This document shows, one piece after another, positions 35,302 to 42,465 of a stretch of DNA of 42,465 bases. The translations under genes and the position numbers were made by a program. The DNA comes from an uncultured Alphaproteobacteria bacterium. Lineage in GTDB: Bacteria; Pseudomonadota; Alphaproteobacteria; HIMB59; GCA-002718135. Each line of letters begins with the position of its first letter. Within the stretch, counting starts at the first letter, position 1. The stretch is from the NCBI GenBank assembly GCA_902618015.1, contig CACMYX010000008.1, positions 1 to 42,465 of the forward strand. The letters are read 5' to 3'. A model generated the notes under the pieces. It was not told where the DNA came from, did not search any database, and saw nothing but the letters and a program-made list of their open reading frames with translations.

Positions 35302-38300
35302 AGAAAGTTTCTAAGTTTTTACATACCTGATCAACATTTAATTTTGTAAATACAAGAGGTGGTTTTATTTTAATAACATTGTCATAAGGGCCATCAGTGC
35401 TCAATAAAATACCTTGATTTCTCATATGATTAATAACCAGTTTAGCTAATTTTTTATTTGGTTTAGAAACATTACTATTTTGAATAATATCTATTCCTAA
35501 AAAAAGCCCCCTACCTCTAACTTCACTAATATATTTTTTATATTTAAGTTGGATTTTTTTTAATTCTTTTAAAAAATAATTACCAACTATCAGAGCATTT
35601 TTTTGCAATTTATTATTATCAATAGTATCTAATACTGCTTTACCAATAGCACAGGAAACAGGATTACCACCGAATGAATTAAAATATTCCATCCCATTAT
35701 TAAAAGTTGAAGCAATTTTTTCTGTAGTTATAACAGCAGCTATTGGGTGACCATTACCCATAGGTTTGCCCAAGGTTACTATGTCAGGAACGACATCATG
35801 TTCTTCAAATGACCAAAAATTTCTTCCAACGCGTCCAAAACCAGTTTGTACCTCATCAACAATACATAATGCATTGTTTTTTCTAATTTCTGCAAATATT
35901 TCTTTTAAATAATTTTTTGGAAGAATTACTTGACCACCGCAACCAAGTATACTTTCAGTAAAAAAACATGCAATTTTGGTTTCTTTAATTTTATTTCTAA
36001 TTACTGTTTTAGCTTCGTCTATATATTTTTGAATCCAATTTGAATTTTGATATCTCCACTTACCTCTTAAAGGATCAGGCATGTCTAATACGTGAACATA
36101 ATCTTTTTTACCTAAACCACCCTTACTATTAAATTTATATGGACTTAGATCAATTAAAGCATTGGTATGTCCATGATAAGCATTGTTCATCACAAAGACA
36201 TCTTTTGCACTAGTATAAGTTTGAGCTATTCTATAAGCTAGATCATTAGCTTCAGATCCTGTACATACAAAAAATATCTTATTTAATTTCTTTGGAAACT
36301 TACTTAAAAGTAATTCACTATAATCGTTAATTGTATCATATAGATATCTCGTATTAGTATTAAGTTTTAAATTTTGCTGAGTCATAGCTTCATGGACATA
36401 GGAATTTGAATGTCCAACATGGGAAATATTATTTACACAATCTAAGTATCTCCTGCCATATCTATCAAAAAAATACTGATCTTTAGCTTCAAGCATATGA
36501 AGAGGTTTCTTGTAAGAAATTGATAAATTATCAGAAATATTTTTTCTTCTTTTCTTTAAAGTATCTTTAAAATTATTATTATTAGAATAAAAAGATTTTG
36601 GAATTCGTAGAATTAAATTTGGATCAGGTGAAATTTTATTCCAAATATTGAATAAAAATTCTTCACCTACTCCTGGAAAATTCTTATCATGTCCTAATAA
36701 ATCTAAAATAATTTGAAAATGTAAATGTGGTAACCATTTTCCATTTTCATTAGAATTACCAATTTTACCAATCCATTCACCTTTCTTAATTTTTTTTCCA
36801 ATTTTTAGTTTTTGAAACATTATTTTAGATAAATGACCGTATAGAGTATAAAATTTATATTTTTTAAAACTATGTTCTAAAACTAAAGTGGGGCCATAGT
36901 CATATTTAAAATTATTATTTTTTAAAATTATAATTTTACCATCTATTGGAGCAAATAAATCTGTTCCCTGATCAATAAAAATATCAATTCCTAAGTGAAT
37001 ATTACGTCTTTCATTCGTATTTAATTCAGAAATAAAGTTAGGCCCCTTATAAACTTTTCTTTTTTCATTGTATAAACCTATACCTATACAAGAATTATCT
37101 TCTTTAAATATTTTATTAACTCTTTTTTTAAGCGAACTATTATCTGGGTTACCTTTCAATAAAGGTGAATCAGAACTTAATTTTAAGATAGATTTATTTT
37201 TATCAAGTAAATTAAATTTAAAAATATTACCAAAGTTGAATTTATTTATATAATTTATAATTTCATTATGATGGTGAATAATATCAAAGCCACATATTTC
37301 ACGAACAATATATATTAAAAAATTAATAGGAATTTTGTCTAATTTTTCTAATAAAGACCATGCATCTTTCTCACTAATGCTTAAATATTGATTTGATGGA
37401 TATTTAATTCTTTGTTTTTTTGCCATTACAACAGTAATCATAAGTCTTGACTTACATAATGATATTAATGAATTAATTTCATCCTCATTAATAGAAAATT
37501 GTTTATTATACTCTGTTATTATATTTTTAAGTGTAAGATAAATATTATCATTGTTCATTAATGCATATGAAAGGCATATAGCTAAATCATTTATTGTTGG
37601 AGAATAAATAGAATCTCCATAATCTAGTAAACCACAAACATTGTTTTCTTTAATAACAATATTATAATTATTTGGATCTGAATGAGTTATTGAATATCTT
37701 AATTTATTTAAATTATTTTTTACAAATTTTTCATATTCTGAAAAACATTTTAATAAAATTAATTTTTTTGAACCTGTAAAAATATCAATTTCTTTTTTAA
37801 TCCATTTTATATTTGATGGATCCCAAATAAAATTTCTATGAGCATCTATATCGTTAAATGCTTTCAACTTAGTTGATACTTTTCCAAGTAACTTACCTAA
37901 AGAATTTTCAATTTTATCATTACTTTTTGTATCTCCATACATTCGCCCTTCAATATAAGATAAGATCCTAACAAAGCATTCTCTATTTTTTTTATCTAAA
38001 TATTTTACAATCTTTGTATGGTGTATTTTTGGTATAAAAGATTTGAGACTAAGATCACTTCGTAAATAATTAATTAATCTATCTTGGTATTTTAATATAT
38101 TTATTTTTTCCGATGGGTTTGAAATTTTTAATACATATTTTTTTTTATTATTTATGAATATAATAAAATTTATATCCCTTTCACTATCAAGTTGTTTAAT
38201 TTTAAGTAATTTATTCCTTAAGAAAGAAAAATTAATCTTTAACCATTTAATTAGATGTTTATTATCAATAATAGGTGGATCAACATCAAAAACTGACATA

Positions 38301-38317
38301 AAAGGTGTATAATTCAT
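35288..38317 (-). CDS. Trimodular protein: APH-type kinase, M23 peptidase-like domain, class III PLP phospholyase
   Basis: 1009 aa from ATG 38317 (MNYTPFMSVF); ATG 38299 is an alternative, and a longer frame to 38338 would overrun psuK. About residues 25-330: an APH/choline-kinase-like domain with HSDPNNYN and LLDYGDS. About 430-560: a complete M23 (LytM) metal site, HLGIDIF, LYGHLS and HLHFQI. About 590-1009: a class III aminotransferase fold with GSEANDLAYRI, NAYHGHT, VDEVQTGFGRVGR and the PLP Lys in GKPMGNGHP, the signature of phosphoethanolamine/phosphohydroxylysine phospholyases (ETNPPL/PHYKPL, formerly AGXT2L1/2). Kinase plus phospholyase would phosphorylate a hydroxy-amine and eliminate phosphate. 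No signal peptide, so the M23 module is probably cytoplasmic. A similar fusion exists in other alphaproteobacteria as I recall it. Confidence 0.88.
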   Translation of the reverse strand: MNYTPFMSVFDVDPPIIDNKHLIKWLKINFSFLRNKLLKIKQLDSERDINFIIFINNKKKYVLKISNPSEKINILKYQDRLINYLRSDLSLKSFIPKIHHTKIVKYLDKKNRECFVRILSYIEGRMYGDTKSNDKIENSLGKLLGKVSTKLKAFNDIDAHRNFIWDPSNIKWIKKEIDIFTGSKKLILLKCFSEYEKFVKNNLNKLRYSITHSDPNNYNIVIKENNVCGLLDYGDSIYSPTINDLAICLSYALMNNDNIYLTLKNIITEYNKQFSINEDEINSLISLCKSRLMITVVMAKKQRIKYPSNQYLSISEKDAWSLLEKLDKIPINFLIYIVREICGFDIIHHHNEIINYINKFNFGNIFKFNLLDKNKSILKLSSDSPLLKGNPDNSSLKKRVNKIFKEDNSCIGIGLYNEKRKVYKGPNFISELNTNERRNIHLGIDIFIDQGTDLFAPIDGKIIILKNNNFKYDYGPTLVLEHSFKKYKFYTLYGHLSKIMFQKLKIGKKIKKGEWIGKIGNSNENGKWLPHLHFQIILDLLGHDKNFPGVGEEFLFNIWNKISPDPNLILRIPKSFYSNNNNFKDTLKKRRKNISDNLSISYKKPLHMLEAKDQYFFDRYGRRYLDCVNNISHVGHSNSYVHEAMTQQNLKLNTNTRYLYDTINDYSELLLSKFPKKLNKIFFVCTGSEANDLAYRIAQTYTSAKDVFVMNNAYHGHTNALIDLSPYKFNSKGGLGKKDYVHVLDMPDPLRGKWRYQNSNWIQKYIDEAKTVIRNKIKETKIACFFTESILGCGGQVILPKNYLKEIFAEIRKNNALCIVDEVQTGFGRVGRNFWSFEEHDVVPDIVTLGKPMGNGHPIAAVITTEKIASTFNNGMEYFNSFGGNPVSCAIGKAVLDTIDNNKLQKNALIVGNYFLKELKKIQLKYKKYISEVRGRGLFLGIDIIQNSNVSKPNKKLAKLVINHMRNQGILLSTDGPYDNVIKIKPPLVFTKLNVDQVCKNLETFFKKL

Positions 38318-38318
38318 A

Positions 38319-39206
38319 ATGCTGAAATCTAAAAACATTTTTGTTTGTATTGGGGCAATTCATCACGATTATTTATTAAATCTTAAAAAAAATATTATTA
38401 ATTTTAGATCTAATCAAATTACACAAAAAAGCAGAATTGGTGGAGTGGCATATAATATTGCAGAATTGCTTTCGAATTTTGTTGATGTAAACTTTTATAG
38501 TTTAGCTATCAATGAAGAGATTAGAAAAAAAATCTCAAAAAAAATCTATGTTCATCAAGTGAATAAAGATTATGCAGATAGATACTATTTAGCTTTATCA
38601 GATAAAAATAATAAATTTTTATTAGGATTAGCTAACACAGATGAGTATGAAAATAATAAATCTTTAAAAATACCAAAAATCAAGAATAAAAATATAATAT
38701 TTGATCTAAATTTTTCTAAAACCTATTTGGAAAAATCAATAAATAAACTATCAAAAAAAAATAAAATTATAGTGTGCGCAACATCAGTACATAAAGTTAT
38801 TAAAATTAAAAGGATTATAAATAAAGTTGATTTTATATTCTTAAATAAAGCAGAGTTACTTAAACTTACAAATTCTTCAAATATAATAGTAGGTGTAAAA
38901 AAAATATTAAAACAAAATAAAAAAATAAAAATAATTACTACTAATTCAAAAAATAATGTAATCTTTGGAAGTAATGAATTTATAAAAAAAATAAAACCCC
39001 CATCAATCAAAGTAGTAAACGAAAATGGAGCTGGAGACGCACTAGCAGCAATGATGCTGTATTTGTTCAGTATAAATGAAAAAATGAATTATATTTTAAA
39101 AACTTCTGTAGCATGCGGGTCTTATTATGCTAGTGGTAAAAGTCTAAAAACTAAGAGTGATTTTTTAAAAATTAAAAATCTTTCTAAGAGAGTGATTGTA
39201 CAATAG
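38319..39206 (+). CDS. psuK: PfkB-family sugar kinase, probable pseudouridine kinase
   Basis: 295 aa. The ribokinase fold shows GGVAYNIAELL near residue 47 (PsuK-type substrate loop), FLNKAELLKLT before the ATP site, and the anion-hole/catalytic NGAGDALAAMML (about 247-258). The family alone does not fix the substrate; the assignment comes from psuG starting one base after its stop. Known reaction: pseudouridine + ATP to pseudouridine 5'-phosphate. The ATG is separated by a single base from the start of the oppositely oriented kinase/phospholyase fusion, so its promoter must lie inside that gene. Confidence 0.85.
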   Translation: MLKSKNIFVCIGAIHHDYLLNLKKNIINFRSNQITQKSRIGGVAYNIAELLSNFVDVNFYSLAINEEIRKKISKKIYVHQVNKDYADRYYLALSDKNNKFLLGLANTDEYENNKSLKIPKIKNKNIIFDLNFSKTYLEKSINKLSKKNKIIVCATSVHKVIKIKRIINKVDFIFLNKAELLKLTNSSNIIVGVKKILKQNKKIKIITTNSKNNVIFGSNEFIKKIKPPSIKVVNENGAGDALAAMMLYLFSINEKMNYILKTSVACGSYYASGKSLKTKSDFLKIKNLSKRVIVQ

Positions 39207-39207
39207 T

Positions 39208-40116
39208 ATGCATGAAATATTTGATATAAGTAAAAAAGTTCAAGAAGCAATAAAAAGAAAAAAACCAATAGTAGCTTTAGAAAGTACATTGATTAGTCAT
39301 GGATTGCCATATCCAGAAAATATTAAAGTCGCAAATGAGTCTATAAAGGCTGTTGAAGATAACGGTGCAATTGCTGCAACAATAGGAATAATTAGAGGTA
39401 AGGTTAAAATAGGATTATCGGAAGAAGATATTCAAATATTAGCAAAAGAGAAAAATGTACAAAAAGTTTCAAACCACAATATAAATTTATCAATATTTAA
39501 TAAAGAAAATGCTGCTACAACAGTAGCAAGTACGATTTCTATAGCTTCTAAATTTCAAATAAGATTTTTTGCAACAGGAGGAATTGGTGGTGTACATCTA
39601 AATGCTGAAAATACCAATGATGTATCTGCAGATCTATATGCACTTTCTGAGCATTCAAATTTTGTAATCTGTAGTGGTGCTAAATCTATATTAGATTTAA
39701 GTAAAACAAATGAACTTCTTGAAACTTTAGGAATTACAAGAATTGGTTATCAAACAAATTATATGCCTGGTTTTTGGTATGAAGAAACAGAAAACAAAGT
39801 CGATAATAAATTTGATGAAATTTATGAAATTTCTTCTTTTTTAAAACTCAATGAAAATATGGGAAATAAAAAATCAATTCTCATATTTAATAAAGTTCCA
39901 TTAGAAAAAGCACTTAATAAAAATGAAGTAGAAAAATGGATAAATAATGCAACAATAAAAGCTGATAGAAATAATATTAGTGGAAAAGAATTAACCCCGT
40001 TTCTCATAAAAGAAGTTAACGAACAATCAAAAAATGAAACACTAAATGCTAATGTATCTTTAATAATTAATAATGCGAATTTAGCTGGAAAGATTGCAAA
40101 GAGTTTTTATAGTTAA
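39208..40116 (+). CDS. psuG: Pseudouridine-5'-phosphate glycosidase
   Basis: 302 aa from ATG 39208; an in-frame TTG at 39196 would overlap psuK. It closely follows E. coli PsuG: ALESTLISHGLP (catalytic Glu), GAIAATIGIIRGKVKIGL, NAATTVASTISIAS, FFATGGIGGVHLNAENTNDVSADL, CSGAKSILDL (active-site Lys), RIGYQTNYMPGF, and GKELTPFLIKEV plus NAN.AGKIA at the end. It splits the C-C glycosidic bond to uracil and ribose 5-phosphate, so the pair salvages pseudouridine from RNA turnover. The TAA shares the TTAA at 40113-40116 with the converging nucleoside hydrolase. Confidence 0.96.
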   Translation: MHEIFDISKKVQEAIKRKKPIVALESTLISHGLPYPENIKVANESIKAVEDNGAIAATIGIIRGKVKIGLSEEDIQILAKEKNVQKVSNHNINLSIFNKENAATTVASTISIASKFQIRFFATGGIGGVHLNAENTNDVSADLYALSEHSNFVICSGAKSILDLSKTNELLETLGITRIGYQTNYMPGFWYEETENKVDNKFDEIYEISSFLKLNENMGNKKSILIFNKVPLEKALNKNEVEKWINNATIKADRNNISGKELTPFLIKEVNEQSKNETLNANVSLIINNANLAGKIAKSFYS

Positions 40117-41057
40117 GGTAATAACGATAATTTAGCTTTAAGTAATTGAAAAAATTTTTCATCATTAGCTTCATTCATGACAAAACAATTTACTGGTCTT
40201 TTAGTAACACCTAGCCAATCCACAACAGTCTCCCCTCTTGTTAATTCAGAATTTTCTTCAACTTTGACATTCACTTCTTTTCCACTAAAAATAGATGGAT
40301 CTAATAAATATGCAATAACACATGGGTCATGCAAAGGAGTTTCCTCGGTTTCGTATAATTCTTTATGAAATATTGTATAAAATTCCATTAGCTCTCCAAA
40401 AAATTTAGAACTTTTATTTTTATTTTCATTCATTGATTTAATAATTTTTGAATTTACATTTACCTGATGAGTAACATCTAAACCCATCATTGTTAAAGGA
40501 ATGCCTGATTCTAAAACAATATTAGCCGCATGTGGATCCACATAAATATTAAATTCAGCTGATGGTGTAGTATTTCCTAAGCACATAGCAGCTCCACCCA
40601 TAAAAACTATTTCTTTTATATTTTGTTTAATAGACGGATCTTTTTTTAAACTTAAGGCAATATTTGTAAGAGGTCCTGTTGGACATAAATAAATTTGCTC
40701 TGTTGAAGATTTACAAGTTTCTACTATGAAATCAACTGCATGTTTTTCTTGAGGTTTATAATTTGTATCTATTATTATAGGATCACCTTTTTTATCTAAT
40801 CCGGTTTTTCCGTGAACATATTCAGCTGTAAATAATTCATAATGAATAGGTTTATTTGCACCAGAGTAAACTTTAATGTCCGTTCTTTCAATTAACGTAC
40901 AAACTTTAAGAGCGTTATTTACTGTATTATTTAAACCACTATTTCCACCGACACAGGTGATACCCAGTATGTCAATCTCTTTAGAGGAAGCAGCTAACAT
41001 TATTGCTACAGCATCATCATGACCTGGATCACAATCTAAGATTATTTTTTTAGTCAT
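40113..41057 (-). CDS. Nucleoside hydrolase (IunH/RihA family)
   Basis: 314 aa from ATG 41057 (MTKKIILDCDPGHDDA); a frame 24 codons longer overlaps the PhyH gene and looks spurious. The Ca2+-binding aspartate cluster DCDPGHDDA is at residues 8-16; GNSGLNNTVNNA, FMGGAAMC, AEFNIYVDPHAA and HDPCVIAYLL (the late His/Asp) follow. It hydrolyses N-ribosidic bonds, releasing base and ribose. Whether it prefers pyrimidine or purine nucleosides cannot be said. It overlaps the PhyH-family gene by eight bases and converges on psuG, another ribosyl-bond-splitting gene. Confidence 0.93.
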   Translation of the reverse strand: MTKKIILDCDPGHDDAVAIMLAASSKEIDILGITCVGGNSGLNNTVNNALKVCTLIERTDIKVYSGANKPIHYELFTAEYVHGKTGLDKKGDPIIIDTNYKPQEKHAVDFIVETCKSSTEQIYLCPTGPLTNIALSLKKDPSIKQNIKEIVFMGGAAMCLGNTTPSAEFNIYVDPHAANIVLESGIPLTMMGLDVTHQVNVNSKIIKSMNENKNKSSKFFGELMEFYTIFHKELYETEETPLHDPCVIAYLLDPSIFSGKEVNVKVEENSELTRGETVVDWLGVTKRPVNCFVMNEANDEKFFQLLKAKLSLLP

Positions 41058-41913
41058 TAATAAAACTTTTAAGAGGTATTGAAGATCTTTGTAACCAATT
41101 CCATTCAGGATATTCGTTGTTATTATCAATTACATGAATTGTGTAAGCATGTCTTGATTTTAAACTTGTGTTCTCGCATGAATAATGAGGAAGTCTACCA
41201 TGTAATAAAACAAGTGATCCTTTTTTTACTTCTACAAAAGTATCAGTTTCAGGAAATGGCTCATCATTTAGAGCTATCATTTGCATTTTACCGTCTACTT
41301 TTTTAAAAAGTTTTCTTAACGGGCCTTTATGACCTCCGCTTGCAACTTGTAAACATCCGTTTTTTTTATTTGCATCTTCTAATGCAAACCAGAAACCGAT
41401 AGTACTTTCTGGCTCAGTATATAAAAAAGTAGAATCTTGATGGCAAACTACTTCACCACCTATTTTAGGTTGTTTAAAAATATACATAGACTGAAGTAAT
41501 TTTGGTTTTGAGAAACCAAGTGATAAAGCAATATCTTGAAGTTTTTGTTTATGAGAAAATTTATAAAAAACTTTATCTAAGTCGTGCAACGCATGACCGA
41601 TTTTATTTACAATAAAATGTTTATTTTCTTCTATGTTATCATCATTTAAATTAGCTTTTTCTTCAAAGAAGAAACGAACTTTGTCTCCTGATTCTAAAAA
41701 ATAATTATCATCATTATGAGCTTGATTGACTGTATCAAAAATAGATTTTTGATTATTAAAATTATTATGTTCGATAAGATATGATGATCGTTCCATTAAT
41801 TCATCACATTCTTTATCTGTGTTAAAATTTTCTATAACCAAATATCCATTATCATTCCAAAATTTAATCATTTCATCGTTTAAGGGTAGATCATTTGTTG
41901 AGAAATATTTCAT
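41050..41913 (-). CDS. Phytanoyl-CoA dioxygenase (PhyH) family Fe(II)/2-oxoglutarate oxygenase
   Basis: 287 aa. It has a jelly-roll core with the iron-binding HxD in VCHQDSTFLY (about residues 158-160) and the distal His in LPHYSCENTSLKSRHAYTIH, where the Arg of SRHAY would bind 2-oxoglutarate. KGSLVLLHGRL lies between. Similar to PHYHD1-like members, which are hydroxylases of poorly known substrates. There is no signal peptide. It overlaps the upstream small membrane protein by one base (TAATG) and the downstream nucleoside hydrolase by eight, so all three are probably co-translated. Confidence 0.9.
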   Translation of the reverse strand: MKYFSTNDLPLNDEMIKFWNDNGYLVIENFNTDKECDELMERSSYLIEHNNFNNQKSIFDTVNQAHNDDNYFLESGDKVRFFFEEKANLNDDNIEENKHFIVNKIGHALHDLDKVFYKFSHKQKLQDIALSLGFSKPKLLQSMYIFKQPKIGGEVVCHQDSTFLYTEPESTIGFWFALEDANKKNGCLQVASGGHKGPLRKLFKKVDGKMQMIALNDEPFPETDTFVEVKKGSLVLLHGRLPHYSCENTSLKSRHAYTIHVIDNNNEYPEWNWLQRSSIPLKSFIND

Positions 41914-42146
41914 TATATTCCTATTAATTTTGTCAAGAATGGTAAACCAACTTTAATAAAGTTTAATAACTGTGGTATCAAGAATTTTCCAGTTGTTGCA
42001 AGGAAGAAGATTATACCACCAATTATGACAATCAGAATTAAATTTCTATAAAAGTTACCGTAATTATTATATTGTGATTTGGCTCTTGATCTCAAAATAA
42101 ATAGTATAATTACTATAACAATTAAAACTATTAACAATCGGATCAT
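41913..42146 (-). CDS. Small two-span membrane protein (77 aa)
   Basis: The N-terminal hydrophobic helix (LLIVLIVIVIILFIL) is followed by a basic RSRAKSQ linker, a second helix (NLILIVIIGGIIFFLATTG) and a hydrophobic C-terminal stretch (LLNFIKVGLPFLTKLI). The layout recalls the membrane-anchor part of alphaproteobacterial DnaJ-domain proteins, but no J domain follows, so that is only a resemblance. It is the first gene before the PhyH-family and nucleoside hydrolase genes, coupled to PhyH by a one-base overlap. Function unknown. Confidence 0.65.
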   Translation of the reverse strand: MIRLLIVLIVIVIILFILRSRAKSQYNNYGNFYRNLILIVIIGGIIFFLATTGKFLIPQLLNFIKVGLPFLTKLIGI

Positions 42147-42214
42147 ATATTTTCTATATTTGGTAATAATTAATTTGCAATACTAATTATATCTTAATAA
42201 ATAGTTTTTAGTAG

Positions 42215-42465
42215 ATGATCAGATTAAGCATATTATTTTTATCAATTTTTTCTTTATTTTATGGAATTTATTTTTTAATTTTTCCATACAGTTTTGTGAA
42301 TTTAACTGTTGCTGAAAATACCAATATAGCATGGCTAAGAAATCTTGGTGGAGCTATAACAGGTCTTTTATTTATTGGTCTTTTAATGATCTACTTAAAT
42401 ACAAAGGGCTCAATCAGATTACTTAATGTTATCATTATTACATCCATAATACAGACCTCAGCTTT
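42215..42465 (+). CDS. Unrecognised membrane protein, N-terminal fragment
   Basis: The ATG at 42215 directly follows an in-frame TAG, so the start is secure, and 83 codons are open to the right edge. The translation begins MIRLSILFLSIFSLFYGIYF, a hydrophobic helix. A short loop with FPYSFVNLTVAENTNIAW follows, then NLGGAITGLLFIGLLMIYLNTKG and IRLLNVIIITSIIQTSA, making three hydrophobic segments. The pattern resembles small four-helix DUF4345-like proteins, but I cannot confirm a family. It is divergent from the 77-aa membrane protein with 68 bases between. Confidence 0.7.
   Translation, partial: MIRLSILFLSIFSLFYGIYFLIFPYSFVNLTVAENTNIAWLRNLGGAITGLLFIGLLMIYLNTKGSIRLLNVIIITSIIQTSA

Noticed and set aside
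41913..42146. DnaJ-domain membrane protein
   Set aside because: Only the hydrophobic anchor resembles that family; no HPD-containing J domain is encoded before the stop.

Overview
The window is gene-dense, strongly AT-rich DNA (by eye about 70% A+T) with very short or negative gene spacing and no mobile elements, phage genes or CRISPR. The gene content is that of an Alphaproteobacterium: sdhE-mfd next to divergent recG, the coaD-gyrA-ssb/uvrA neighbourhood, yajC-secD-secF facing a DUF815 ATPase, and a malyl-CoA lyase with malate thiokinase. Low GC, lysine- and asparagine-rich proteins and extreme compaction suggest a streamlined marine lineage (SAR11-like or HIMB59/AEGEAN-169-like). That placement is an inference; no rRNA is present to test it.

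Layout. 1-5309: start of a lytic transglycosylase, tRNA-Ser(UGA), a tiny membrane protein, a periplasmic PQQ-type sugar dehydrogenase, mfd and sdhE. 5353-15439: recG, a YkgJ-type Cys-cluster protein, tRNA-Lys(UUU), coaD, gyrA, ssb, uvrA, sodB. 15436-19117: secF, secD, yajC and the DUF815 ATPase. 19119-23766: FKBP-rhodanese fusion, two EamA permeases, acylphosphatase, an omega-amino-acid:pyruvate aminotransferase and a peroxiredoxin.

23769-29701 holds the most interesting block: GTP cyclohydrolase II (RibA), a stand-alone RibD-type reductase domain, a SAM methyltransferase, a GT4 glycosyltransferase, a divergent 6-pyruvoyl-tetrahydropterin-synthase homologue, an MDR dehydrogenase and a creatininase/ArfB-family amidohydrolase. 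Together they look like a pathway that opens GTP, reduces and remodels the product, and glycosylates and/or methylates it. The product is not one I can name.

29725-33494 carries a histidine phosphatase, a 45-aa membrane protein and an mcl-mtkA-mtkB operon (malyl-CoA lyase plus malate-CoA ligase), i.e. the malyl-CoA branch of the serine cycle or a glyoxylate/acetyl-CoA module. 33552-35301: an SRAP (HMCES/YedK) DNA-protein crosslink protein, DUF4864 and a LysE exporter. 35288-38317 encodes a three-part kinase / M23 peptidase-like / phospholyase fusion, back to back with psuK-psuG (pseudouridine catabolism). The pair converges on an operon of a small membrane protein, a PhyH-family dioxygenase and a nucleoside hydrolase. 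The window ends in the start of an unrecognised membrane protein.

Translational coupling is pervasive: five co-directional pairs overlap by one base (TAATG/TGATG/TAGTG) and four convergent pairs share one TTAA as both stop codons.
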